From: Desulfogranum marinum
GTDB taxonomy: Bacteria > Desulfobacterota > Desulfobulbia > Desulfobulbales > Desulfobulbaceae
DNA: 64,000 bases
Direction of reading: 5' to 3'
Assembly (NCBI RefSeq): GCF_016918565.1
Contig: NZ_JAFFQD010000022.1
Span: forward strand, 27,521 to 91,520
Numbering within the stretch: the stretch's first letter is position 1; each line of letters opens with the position of its first letter. The position numbers were made by a program, and so were the translations under genes. A model generated the notes under the pieces. It was not told where the DNA came from. It ran no database searches and was given only the letters and a program-made list of their open reading frames with translations. Shown here in pieces: positions 45,165 through 53,705 of the stretch.

Positions 45165-46364
45165 ATGACAAACTACACCAACAAACCCAAACCAGTTATA
45201 GCTTCAGGCTTCAGTAGTCAGCACCTGTCTAAAGAAATTGCAGATTACCTGGAGACACGTGTTGTCAAAATGACATACAAGCAGTTTAAAGACAAAGAAA
45301 TTCAAACGACCATAGAAGAAAATGTGCGTGGCTACGAGGTCGTAGTTGTCGCCTCTGCTGCAGGTGATTCGAACAAACAGGAAAAAGAGGCTCGTCTTCT
45401 TATGCGGGCTGCAAGCCGTGCAGGAGCAAAGCATGTAACGCTTTTTCTCCCGTACATGTGGTATGGCAGATCAGATGATATTTGGGATGAAAGGAATTCT
45501 CCTGCTCTTACAGACACCATCGAAACACTTCGTGCTCATTGCGAAAGCGTAGTTATTGCAGATCCTCATAACGCCGGGCTGACGCGAGAAAAGTTCCTTG
45601 ATACAGGAAGCCCTGTTAAAGATTGTACGATTGCGCATTTTGCTTTCCCTTATGCCGTTCAACTGAACAGCATGATCGAAAATGGTTTTGTCAGAAAACA
45701 AGGTCTCCTTTTTGCTCATGCGGATGCAGGAGGGGTGAAGCGCATTAGTCGTAATTTCCGCGCATGTCTTTACAATATTCTGGGCCTGCAGCAACGAAAC
45801 TATAACCAGGATGACTGGCCACAAGGACTGAAAGATAGAGATAAAGCTACGGGCAAGATTCGTATCAAAGGAGTGAGCGAAGAAGTAACAGGAAAAGATG
45901 TAGCCATATTCGAAGATATGATTAGCTCCGGCGACACGGCATGTGAGAGTGCGGCTCTGTTAAAGAAGTTAGGGGCCAGATCAGTCTCCCTTTTTGCCAC
46001 CAGCGGTCTTTTTACAATTGATGATAAAAAGAGAGAACCTCCCAGCGCCTCTGTCGACAAGATAGATGAAAGTGAACTTGATGCGGTTTTTATTACTGAT
46101 ACTTATGATCATCGCTTGACAGATCCGGCCCTTCACCAGGCAATTGAGGAAAGTACAACCATCCATACGATCAGAACCGGGCCATATCTTGGTGCCATTA
46201 TTCAAGCGCTTCACATGGATGTTACAAGTGATACATCTGTTGATAAAAACTCTGTTTCCGCACTTATGAAAGGTACACACCCGGATCAACACAATAATGA
46301 AGAACAAATTGCAACGCCGGTCGCTTTGAAAAAGGGGAATTCGTTGACGAAGTTAACAATGTAA
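45165..46364 (+). CDS. Divergent ribose-phosphate pyrophosphokinase (PRPP synthase)
   Basis: A 399-residue protein with the PRPP synthase plan: an N-terminal domain (FKDKEIQTTIEENVRGYEVV, then SAAGDSNKQEKEARLLMRAA, FLPYMWYGRSDD) and a C-terminal phosphoribosyltransferase-like domain. The PRPP loop reads VAIFEDMISSGDTACESA, while the usual form is DDMIDTGGT. The protein is about 80 residues longer than standard Prs. The YGRSDD segment stands where YARQDR normally binds ATP. It may make PRPP or a modified pyrophosphoryl product. It stands alone. Confidence 0.82.
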   Translation: MTNYTNKPKPVIASGFSSQHLSKEIADYLETRVVKMTYKQFKDKEIQTTIEENVRGYEVVVVASAAGDSNKQEKEARLLMRAASRAGAKHVTLFLPYMWYGRSDDIWDERNSPALTDTIETLRAHCESVVIADPHNAGLTREKFLDTGSPVKDCTIAHFAFPYAVQLNSMIENGFVRKQGLLFAHADAGGVKRISRNFRACLYNILGLQQRNYNQDDWPQGLKDRDKATGKIRIKGVSEEVTGKDVAIFEDMISSGDTACESAALLKKLGARSVSLFATSGLFTIDDKKREPPSASVDKIDESELDAVFITDTYDHRLTDPALHQAIEESTTIHTIRTGPYLGAIIQALHMDVTSDTSVDKNSVSALMKGTHPDQHNNEEQIATPVALKKGNSLTKLTM

Positions 46365-47089
46365 TTGTCTGATAGGAAGAGAAACCACTTAACCTTTTCC
46401 GGATTATCGACTGTCAGGCTCAAATATAGACAAATTGATTATAATCCATATCAATAACTATCTCTCGACATTGAATTATTTTGACTTAACTGATGCCTGA
46501 TTCAGACATCTCACAGGCCTTTTTGCCGCCAAGACGACCACTATTTTTGGGCAACATCGGCCCCTGACCTAACATACAAATAGTAATAGGGGTGCTGTGG
46601 TTCTTGGTTGAAAAGAACCACCATAATTGCTCCAAATGCACCACTTTTTCTTGCCACGGCACCATTTATTTCAGAAACGTTTAACAAAACATAATCTTAG
46701 AGTTTAATTACAGTGGAATACTAGTCAGCGAGAATAAACTTTTATTAGTGGCATGAAACATGCTATGCATACTTGATTTGAAGTATCAATAATTCAATAT
46801 AGTTAAACGACATGTAGTATTTCAAAAATTGCCTTACAAAACATTGCGCATGACTCCATAATATTGGATGCCATGGCGCGTATATGGTTCTCTCTGGAGC
46901 CTCTGTATCGAGGATATTTTCGGTTCTCGCATTTCATCTTTTTAGTGGAGGTCTTTTTTTGCTGATATGATCAACTACCGCCCTTTTCCCTTGTTTTCTC
47001 AATACCAAAGGCCATATACTATTTTCATGTAATTGCGGTATTAATCCACTCCAAAATTAATTCAACATTTGCATAGATGAGGACTTGTC
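46365..47089. other. Long non-coding gap with a short intergenic repeat
   Basis: No gene is supported in this 725-nt AT-rich stretch. It contains one copy of an intergenic repeat at 46596-46650 (listed separately) and no recognisable RNA gene. The PilZ gene downstream has GAGGA before its ATG. Confidence 0.5.
46596..46650 (+). repeat. Intergenic repeat, copy 1
   Basis: The stretch contains TGTGGTTCTTGGTTGAAA, then ACCACCA, ATGCACCA and CTTTTTC. It matches, on the opposite strand, 48143-48205. Its own 9-bp hairpin is GTGGTTCTT / AAGAACCAC (46597-46621). Confidence 0.65.
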
Positions 47090-47440
47090 ATGGATAATTA
47101 TCTACAGCCTGTGGATCGCCGGAAACATGACCGATACCCAATAAAGGTAGGTGAAGATGTACTCATAGACTTTAAGGGAGATACAATAGAGGGTGCCCCT
47201 ACCGTAAGAGATCTAAGCGAGGGAGGTTTAGGGTTTTACGCAGAAGGCGTAAAGAATGATATGACGTCCAAAAGTCTCCGTATTGATTTAATTTTTGCAA
47301 ATCATGATGTGATTTTCAGTTCTCTTCTATCACAGGTTGTCTTCTGCGGCGCCCCTGCGAGGTATGGCCTGAAATTTTTGTACCTTTCCGATTTTGAGAA
47401 AAGAGCATTGAGAGTATTTATTAATAAATATTGTCAGTAA
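47090..47440 (+). CDS. Stand-alone PilZ-domain protein
   Basis: A 116-residue single PilZ domain. The c-di-GMP motifs are an arginine-rich RRKHDRYPI near residue 9 (RxxxR) and DLSEGGLGF near residue 42 (D/NxSxxG). It probably transmits a c-di-GMP signal to an unknown partner. A diguanylate cyclase is encoded 1.3 kb away (48436-49179). GAGGA precedes the ATG. Confidence 0.88.
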   Translation: MDNYLQPVDRRKHDRYPIKVGEDVLIDFKGDTIEGAPTVRDLSEGGLGFYAEGVKNDMTSKSLRIDLIFANHDVIFSSLLSQVVFCGAPARYGLKFLYLSDFEKRALRVFINKYCQ

Positions 47441-47546
47441 GTTTCTTTGCAACTGCTCAACGACAGGAAATAATACACAATAATGCTGTCTCATACTTAA
47501 CGCTTCGGCCCTTATCCGTCCTTATGTTTGCTTCATGTCTAACGAA

Positions 47547-47573
47547 AAAGACCCAGCAATATGCTGGGTCTTT
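47547..47573 (-). terminator. Terminator of the cold-shock gene
   Basis: A perfect 12-bp stem (AAAGACCCAGCA / TGCTGGGTCTTT) with a 3-nt loop, followed leftward by TTCGTT. It lies 25 nt after the csp stop codon. Its flanks are T-rich both ways, so it may also end transcription from the PilZ gene. Confidence 0.85.
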
Positions 47574-47597
47574 GTCAAAGTCGATAGAAAATATTTT

Positions 47598-47798
47598 TTA
47601 CTGCTTAACAACGTTCTCTGCAGCGGGTCCCTTTGGACCGTCGACAACATCGAAGGTCACACTTGCGCCTTCCTCAAGGGACCTGAAACCATCTGACTGA
47701 ATTGCGGAATGATGAACAAAAACATCCTTGCCGTCTTCCTGCTCGATAAAACCAAAACCTTTTGAATCATTAAACCACTTTACTGTACCTTTAGCCAT
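47598..47798 (-). CDS. Cold-shock protein (CspA family)
   Basis: A 66-residue OB-fold protein, [20 protein letters not shown], with RNP1 KGFGFI and RNP2 DVFVHHS. It binds single-stranded nucleic acid and melts mRNA structure. The ATG at 47798 matches the family N-terminus and has AAGGGG 8 nt upstream; a longer frame upstream is spurious. No gene lies for about 640 nt upstream, so a long 5' leader, common in csp genes, is possible. Confidence 0.96.
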   Translation of the reverse strand: MAKGTVKWFNDSKGFGFIEQEDGKDVFVHHSAIQSDGFRSLEEGASVTFDVVDGPKGPAAENVVKQ

Positions 47799-48435
47799 CT
47801 TGCAAAACCCCTTCTTTGAACGAGGTCCCATCAGGGACCATTTAGTTATAGCCCGAGGCATCATATAATGCTTCGGACTTGAAATCTGAGTGCCCGGAAA
47901 ACAGCAAAAACAGCATATCGCTTTGCCGACTTGCTTGTGCCGAAATCACAGGAAAAACCTTGGCTCAAAGGCAATGACCTGTGAGTTGGTAATGTTTCCA
48001 ACTTCTCTGCTTTCTAATGCACCATAGATAACGATTTCAAACAACCAAGCATATTCTATACCCTAACTAAAAAAAAATAAATTTTGCAACCATTTGTTTA
48101 CAGTTGGATTTTCCATCTTACGGACAATTAATTATTTGAAGGGAAAAAGTGCAAAGTTGGTGCATATGCACCAACTTTGGTGGTGCATTTCAACCAAGAA
48201 CCACCCAGCCCGTATTGCAGCCTTACAGATTGGACAAGGGGTCGACGTTGCCTAAAAGCATCGCTTATTTTGGTGTCTAACTGCCTCGACGCTCCCCAAT
48301 AATCCTCCAGTGGATCGCGCACCACATACTCCCCAAAAGCCCTGATCTGCTGAGTAAGGGCATTTTTGAGCTATACGGTGTCCCTCTTGTTCAGTCTTTT
48401 CAACCTTGAAAAGCTTTCCAGGAAATGTGGATAGA
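47799..48435. other. Gap upstream of the cold-shock gene with a 26-bp palindrome
   Basis: No convincing gene; two overlapping leftward frames near 48128-48482 have low-complexity, non-family sequence. The gap probably includes the csp promoter and leader. It holds the repeat at 48143-48205 with the palindrome. Confidence 0.5.
48143..48205 (-). repeat. Intergenic repeat, copy 2, with a perfect 26-bp palindrome
   Basis: It resembles 46596-46650 on the opposite strand. Positions 48153-48178 form a perfect 26-bp palindrome centred on GTGCATATGCAC. Read leftward it is followed by GCACTTTTTC. The first copy lacks this exact symmetry. It could be an operator or a hairpin terminator behind the diguanylate cyclase gene. 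Confidence 0.65.
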
Positions 48436-49179
48436 CTAAGCTCGATAAACAGCAACTCTGTTGCGGCCTTCTTTTTTTGCACGATACAGCGCTTGATCTG
48501 CTTTATTCAATATTTGTGACAACGATAGCTCCTGATTCGAGGATACTTCGAAAACTCCCGCAGAAATAGTCTGAGGACCTGGAAAGCCTAAGTTATCTGA
48601 GCGCAATTCTTCAATGGTGGTTCGAATACGCTCTGCAAGTTCGTAGCAATCGTTTACGCTTGTATGGGGGCAAACAACAATAAATTCTTCACCGCCAAAC
48701 CGACTACCAAAATCCGTTTCCCTTATTTCCTTCATAATACAAGATGCGGTGGCTTGCAGAGTTTTATCACCAACGGCATGGCCATACGAATCATTTACTC
48801 TTTTGAACTGATCTAAATCCAGCATAATAAGACTGAATCTTTCTTGATATCGTTTATGCAAAGCCATCAACTCGTTCAGCTGTTCAATCAGATAATGGCG
48901 ATTATAGAGACCTGTAAGTTTATCGCGAAATGCCAGCTGTTCGATCTTTTCAGTGTGTTTCCCAAGAATGAAGCCAAAAATACTAAAGGCGACCAAGGTT
49001 AAAAACTCAGCATAAATCAACGTTAAAAAAGAGGAATCTTTTATTAATCCCGAAAAAGTTTTGACAAAAACCAACTCTCCTAACGGACCTATGAAACTGA
49101 GCAAGATGCCAAAAATTGCATACTGCCATCGTCTCTGTTTTAAGCTGTCCAAAAACTTATTTTTGGATACCAGATTCAT
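48436..49179 (-). CDS. Membrane diguanylate cyclase (GGDEF domain)
   Basis: A 247-residue protein with two N-terminal membrane helices (about residues 17-40 and 50-73) and a short linker, then a GGDEF domain. Active-site motif GGEEF (in SRFGGEEFIVV), metal site LIMLDLDQFKRVND, and the C-terminal ADQALYRAKKEGRNRV are intact. It makes cyclic di-GMP. No inhibitory-site motif (RxxD) is obvious before GGEEF, though RETD occurs five residues before it and may serve. Two PilZ genes lie nearby. Confidence 0.92.
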   Translation of the reverse strand: MNLVSKNKFLDSLKQRRWQYAIFGILLSFIGPLGELVFVKTFSGLIKDSSFLTLIYAEFLTLVAFSIFGFILGKHTEKIEQLAFRDKLTGLYNRHYLIEQLNELMALHKRYQERFSLIMLDLDQFKRVNDSYGHAVGDKTLQATASCIMKEIRETDFGSRFGGEEFIVVCPHTSVNDCYELAERIRTTIEELRSDNLGFPGPQTISAGVFEVSSNQELSLSQILNKADQALYRAKKEGRNRVAVYRA

Positions 49180-49784
49180 AAACTTTTTTCCGAGAGAAAT
49201 TCAGACTAAATCTTACAGCTGCAAATCTCAATAAAGCACCATTTTAGCAAATTAGCTTTCTATAGACTTAGTAAAGTATTCTATTTATCGTCTCGTTGCA
49301 CGAAGGTATTGTTAGCTTTGATTTCAATTGCCCTTTGTTTCACTATCATGTATTTTTTCGATGTTCAGGGCAGCTGCGCAAATCGCACCGGAGAAGCAAT
49401 GATGATGGAGAAAAAATTACCGGGACAATTGGAATCCAGCAGCATTAACTGCCTATAACGCTCTTCTTGAAATAGAGAAAAAAGCAGCACCCTGCATTAC
49501 AACTCAACCATTCGGCACGCCATATCGGACTTGAATTGCTTTTTATATTCCCAGAACCTATAATGGCATTTAATAAAAAATTCTTATTCGTTACCTTTTC
49601 AACAAGTAACTGTTCAGCGAAAATCTAAAAGCTGTTAATTTACCCCGAACTATACAGCAATGCTCCTAATGTTCACAAGCTGACCGATTAGCAAATAAGC
49701 CCCGACCTCGATACATCTGTATACTGGGGGCGTATCATGGAGAGTTGGAGTGCTGCTGAAGAGGTACTGCAATAATTATATTAT
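49180..49784. other. Non-coding gap around the macroglobulin remnant
   Basis: Apart from the gene remnant at 49399-49490 there is no supported gene. The region is AT-rich and presumably holds the promoter of the cyclase gene on the left and that of the PilZ gene on the right. Confidence 0.45.
49399..49490 (+). pseudogene. Remnant duplicate of the alpha-2-macroglobulin gene 5' region
   Basis: Part of this stretch (about 49429-49478) matches 54604-54651 in the alpha-2-macroglobulin gene at about 45 of 48 positions, including GCCTATAACGCTCTTCTTGA. Just before it, ATGATGATGGAG matches 54354-54365 of that gene. About 210 bp between the two blocks in the intact gene are missing here. It is therefore a decayed partial duplicate with an internal deletion, located 4.7 kb upstream of the intact gene. 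Confidence 0.7.
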
Positions 49785-50492
49785 ATGAGTAAGCAAACAA
49801 GTCATGCCAGAGCTGACACAAATCATAATCGACTGTATATAAGGATTGGCAGAAAGTTAACCAAACCAGATCTAGACAACCTGTACACTGATATCAGATT
49901 TTGCGTTGCTGATCTATCACCAGGTTTTAGCGTTATTACAGACCTTTCCCAATGCACTATCGCCTCGCTGAGCGGCCTGCCTACCTTTAGGAAAATATCG
50001 AACTTTCTCATTGATAATCAGGTCGGTACCGTTGTCAGGGTGATGAATGATAAAAGTGTTGTTTTTCGGCAATTCATGAACCTGACGGATAGAACACAAG
50101 GGTATAAGCCCATCAATGTATCGACGGTTGATGAAGCGGAAAAAAGATTATTGGAGGCTGAAAAACGAACCGCACCACGATTTCGTTTATATAAACAACC
50201 GGTAGAAATCCATAAAAAAGACATTCAATATACTGGAGTCGTGATTGATATCTCAACAGGCGGTTGTGCCATTCAAACAGACACATCGTTGCCGGAGCTA
50301 GGTGATGATTTATCCATAAAAATACATTTTAATGATCACGAAGAATTCATATCGGAATTCAATATCTCTGCTCAAGTCGCAAAAGTTATGGATGATTGGT
50401 TCGCTGTAAGGTTTATCTCTCTTGGCGAGGAAGTAGAAAAACAGCTAGAGCAAAGACTACTGCATGAATCAAAGAGTGATTTAATACTCTAA
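49785..50492 (+). CDS. Two-domain protein ending in PilZ
   Basis: A 235-residue protein. Residues about 10-120 form an alpha/beta domain (LYIRIGRKLTKPDLDNLYTD, FSVITDLSQCTIASL) reminiscent of STAS-like folds, not assigned with confidence. Residues about 130-225 are a PilZ domain with APRFRLYK and VIDISTGGCAIQT, the RxxxR-like and D/NxSxxG motifs. It likely reads c-di-GMP. The ribosome site is weak. Confidence 0.8.
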   Translation: MSKQTSHARADTNHNRLYIRIGRKLTKPDLDNLYTDIRFCVADLSPGFSVITDLSQCTIASLSGLPTFRKISNFLIDNQVGTVVRVMNDKSVVFRQFMNLTDRTQGYKPINVSTVDEAEKRLLEAEKRTAPRFRLYKQPVEIHKKDIQYTGVVIDISTGGCAIQTDTSLPELGDDLSIKIHFNDHEEFISEFNISAQVAKVMDDWFAVRFISLGEEVEKQLEQRLLHESKSDLIL

Positions 50493-50880
50493 CGAGGCAA
50501 TTCATTGTAAGTGTCGCTGCCTCTCAATTACGTTCTCCATCCTCTCGCCTTCAGCGAGATCCATTTCATTGCAAAACCAAGCTACCTTTACAGAAAACAC
50601 GTTAAGCCTGGGGCTTTTACAAACACAGTTAAAAATGCCGGAGAGAAGGTTAAATCAGCTGTTGTTGGAGATGTTACACCTTGGCTTTGTTTATTCCCCC
50701 TTTGAGTCAGCCATACAGCGCCAGCGATTTCAAAACATGTTGTATAGAGCATGATGATATTGCCCGGCTGACACCCCTCAAGGGACTTCTGCCTGAATTT
50801 ACAACGACATCTGAGAGGATTCAGGTGCCGTTGCAAATTTGACTGTCTGTTTCTAAAACAGCCGGACAAGTAAATTGGAT
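50493..50880. other. Gap between the PilZ and ferredoxin genes
   Basis: No gene is supported. A rightward frame of about 60 codons starting at a TTG (50569) has a plausible helical composition but no ribosome site, so it was not called. The ferredoxin gene on the reverse strand ends at its right edge. Confidence 0.4.
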
Positions 50881-51063
50881 TTACCCGGTAGCGTCAGTAA
50901 TAATTGCATTGAAACCACATTCGGGTTCGCATGCGCCGCAATCAATACAATTCTCATTTATCTCATAGTAATTTTTTCCTGGGGGATTGAAGATTGCATC
51001 AGCAGGACAGGCGCTTATACATGCGCCACAAAATTGACATTCATCAGGGTCGATTTTATGCAT
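50881..51063 (-). CDS. 2[4Fe-4S] ferredoxin
   Basis: A 60-residue bacterial-type ferredoxin with two complete cluster motifs: CQFCGACISACP near residue 10 and CIDCGACEPECG near residue 39. It carries low-potential electrons in anaerobic metabolism. The ATG has GGAG 6 nt upstream. It is a single-gene unit, typical of clostridial-type ferredoxins in sulfate reducers. Confidence 0.95.
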   Translation of the reverse strand: MHKIDPDECQFCGACISACPADAIFNPPGKNYYEINENCIDCGACEPECGFNAIITDATG

Positions 51064-51413
51064 TTTTTCTCCTTTAAACGACTAAAAAAGTTAATATTCG
51101 AGAATAAAAAATATACATTATCGTAAGAGAATGTCAACAGGTAACCCCCACAGAAAAAACCACGCTTTTTCAAACAAAATTGTTAAATTTGAAGGTGAAA
51201 ATCCAGTACCAGACTTTTCAATCATATTGGATTGATTACCTTGAGCGTCATCTCCAGGACTTAAAGCTGTCTCAGTTGCTCTTTCATGCGGGTTATTGTC
51301 ACTTCCTGCGATCACTGCGAAACAGTCATACTGACAACTGTAATGAATACTGCTAAAATGGAGATCCATAATAAAACAATTGACATGAAAGAAAGACAAC
51401 TGAGCTGATTGAC
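51064..51413. other. Gap upstream of the ferredoxin gene
   Basis: No gene is supported here. It should hold the divergent promoters of the ferredoxin gene and the 51414 gene, but no clear -35/-10 pair was recognised. Confidence 0.4.
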
Positions 51414-51757
51414 ATGGACATGCGATATTTACTCTACAAATTCTGCAAAGACGGTGATCGCCATCTCATCACCTGGCTGACTGCCTCAGGATTTGAGGAG
51501 GCCAACTTGGCAGTGAAGCTATTGCGCAAAAACCATCCCCAGGCTCAAGACCTGACCTTGAGCGAGGGAGAGTTTTTTGAGATAATCGAAGAAAACCAGC
51601 TCAAGCCTGGTGAGTGGGAGCAGGCTATAGAGATATTGTCCCAGCGCAAGGAGGGCCTGCATTCCGATGTTGAGAAGGGTATAGGGAGACCCAACGCCGA
51701 CTGAGCGACGAGGAGCTCTCTTTTGCTGAAAGGTTGGCGGATTGCCTCGGATTGTAG
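51414..51757 (+). CDS. Unknown acidic protein, apparently frameshifted near its end
   Basis: The open frame encodes 96 residues (MDMRYLLYKFCKDGDRHLIT ... GIGRPNAD) and stops at 51702-51704. Just beyond, in the +1 register, 18 codons read LSDEELSFAERLADCLGL to a stop at 51755-51757, which looks like the natural helical C-terminus. One inserted base near 51702 would join them into about 113 residues. I do not recognise the family. It may be a mutation that shortens the protein or a sequencing error. Confidence 0.5.
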
Positions 51758-51869
51758 ATACAGGAAGAAAGTGAAAAATGGACGAGCGGAGCTTCTGGAG
51801 CCGGTGTGATAGGGCAATTTTAACTATGCTGCTGTAGCACCTTGCTCACAATACGAACCAAAGCAACAC

Positions 51870-52192
51870 AGGCATTGCAGCTTGGCTAAACTATTCAAAA
51901 ATCTATCTTGGCTATTCCCTGTTCTTCCGAACATCGCCAGGTCATGCACCCGCCCACGGCCAAACTTATCAAACCGCACTTCCTATTCAGGTACAGCACG
52001 GTCGAGCACAAGATCCTGCTCTATCACGCTGCTCATCCGATGCCGGAGAACAGCGCCCCCATCATGATCCACAACGAAATCAGCAATTGCATGAGCACTA
52101 CGACCGATCTTCCATTGATGCGCTGTTTTAGCCGAGTTATATAAGCCAGCCCAATCAGCAAGGGTTTCAAATTGCCGGCAACGGTGAATCAA
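51870..52192 (-). pseudogene. Truncated gene fragment with an in-frame stop
   Basis: Leftward from 52192, the frame reads IHRCRQFETLADWAGLYNSA, WKIGRSAHAIADFVVDHDGG and VLDRAVPE, then a TAG at 51983-51985. The same frame continues sensibly (EVRFDKFGRGRVHDLAMFGR) to about 51925 before losing sense. This looks like the N-terminal part of a longer protein, perhaps a nuclease-like accessory gene, but that is a guess. It lies 28 nt downstream of the broken WYL regulator on the same strand, so the two may once have formed a unit. Confidence 0.55.
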
Positions 52193-52673
52193 ATGAACCC
52201 GGCTGGCACAGATTACCCATCATTCGTATCCTCTCGCTGCTTGCTGTAATGTTTGCCTGATGTCTTGAATAAAACTATCTGGAGATAATACCTGAGCATC
52301 ATTTCCCCACGATAAGACCCAACGCTTTAATTCCAGCAGATGGTTTACAGTTAGCGACAAGATGATATCACCATTTTCGCAATCCTCCAATTTCTGGCTT
52401 ACATGCCATGCCCTCTCACGGACATAATCTGCAACCCGCATTGTAAAACGTATTTTCACCTCGACTTCGCCATCACTCCAATGAATACCGAAATGACTGC
52501 CTGTCAATTTTTGAAAATCAAAGTCGTCAGGAACCTGAAATGATTTACCCGTCTTTTTCGCTTTTATAATTCTGGAGAAACTGAATGTTCGAATGGCATC
52601 ACGCAGGTGACAATACCCCATCACGTACCAATCGCCCTCAAAACGAACAGCATGATACGGGTCAAGAGTTCAG

Positions 52674-52919
52674 CCCGAATTTCTCATGAACTTTTTGACT
52701 TTAAACTCAACTGATTGATATTATTTCTTAAAAATTAATTGCCCAATTAACAGTATGTTTTTCGTTTTCAATCAAAAAGTACCCCCTTCGGGTCAATAGA
52801 TTTTTCCGCAGGGTCTGCGTTACAAACCACTTGCGGTAGTTTACTATCGGAGTCTGCGCTTACCTGCTGCGCGGCCTGTGCCTTGCCCTGCGAAAAACTT
52901 TATTGATGAGAAATCCGAG
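52674..52919 (+). mobile_element. About 246-bp repeat element inside the WYL gene, copy B
   Basis: Inserted sequence separates the two WYL-domain pieces. Its ends are weak inverted repeats: CGAATTTCTCAT at the left and ATGAGAAATCCG at the right (one mismatch). Its left 124 bp match 9421-9544. Near its right end (52850-52867, reverse strand) it has AGGTAAGCGCAGACTCCG, a motif also found at 28871. Target duplication is unclear; AGC occurs on both sides. Lower conservation suggests it is older than the 262-bp element. No coding capacity. Confidence 0.65.
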
Positions 52920-53246
52920 CTGATCTCCGGTTCTTTTCCGGGTGTTTTTGTATTGGATTTTCACCTGCTGTGATGATCGCAAACAATTGATCATTGTTTC
53001 CCAAACAGCAGCGTCAATAGTGGTAGAGAATGGCGGGATAACAGTGAATTTTGCTTGCTCTGTCGCCGGATCCATGGAGATTTTATCAGGCAGGGACGCT
53101 TCAATCTTATTAAAAACAGAGCAGAGACTATCGTAAATGGGCGAGCCTTCGTATTGAACAAGCAATTTTTCGGCTAAATACACCCCAAACAGATCACTTT
53201 CCCGAATTTCAATGGCCGGCAACTGATACTGTTCTTCAGTGTAATA

Positions 53247-53508
53247 CCTAAATTCTGCACGTCGAATGTTAGAAAAAATAAATTCTACTTTAAAAAACAA
53301 CATATTGAGCAGACAATTGATTTGAAGTTCTATTCACTGTTTGAGTGAACCTATTTTTTCTCACCTTCAACGCCCTTCGGGATCGGCAATTTCACCAAAT
53401 CTGCTACGTTACCGAAGGCTTGAAGTATTTTTATACGTCTGCGCCTCCGGTGCCTCACATCTTCGGCAGGTAGCGTAGACTCCGAAATTTCCAATTGCAG
53501 GATTTAGG
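53247..53508. mobile_element. 262-bp MITE-like element, copy 2, inside the WYL gene
   Basis: Termini CCTAAATTCTGC and GCAGGATTTAGG are inverted repeats with one mismatch. The element is flanked by the direct repeat TAATA (53242-53246 and 53509-53513). It is almost identical to 30769-31030 and equally long. Taking out the element and one TAATA restores the reading frame of the regulator, which proves the boundaries. It is non-coding, so it would rely on a transposase supplied in trans. Confidence 0.93.
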
Positions 53509-53705
53509 TAATAATAACCACGTTTTTTGGCCAAATATTGGAGAGGCGCATCAAGCTGATAACGCATGTATTCCAGATTTCTCTGGATGGTCTTGGGACT
53601 CACCTCCCATTCTTCCGCTAGCGAGGAACAATTTGGATACCTCCCTTCTCTTATCTTGCGATCAATAAAGAGCAATCTTGAATGCTGCGGTTTGTATTTT
53701 GCCAC

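Larger units (their letters stand above)
52220..53705 (-). pseudogene. WYL-domain transcriptional regulator broken by two insertions
   Basis: Three coding pieces on the reverse strand make one protein. 53705-53509 gives the N-terminal helix-turn-helix (CSSLAEEWEVSPKTIQRNLE ... KKRGYYY). 53246-52920 gives the middle (EEQYQLPAIEIRESDLFGVY ... KNTRKRTGDQ). 52670-52220 gives the WYL core and C-terminal domain (DPYHAVRFEGDWYVMGYCHL, RDAIRTFSFSRI ... LQQAARGYE). Removing the 262-bp element and one TAATA copy joins the first two pieces in frame as RGYYYTEEQYQLP. The second insertion (about 52674-52919) separates the last two and also leaves a frame offset. WYL regulators often control defence or accessory genes. 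Confidence 0.88.

Noticed and set aside
48128..48482. Two overlapping leftward frames upstream of the cold-shock gene
   Set aside because: They overlap the 26-bp palindrome repeat and the end of the cyclase gene, and show no protein family character.
50569..50754. Sixty-codon rightward frame with helix-rich translation
   Set aside because: It starts at a TTG with no ribosome site and matches no family that I can name; it is probably chance or a remnant.
51778..51837. Nineteen-codon frame after the frameshifted gene
   Set aside because: It is too short, without homology or a good ribosome site.
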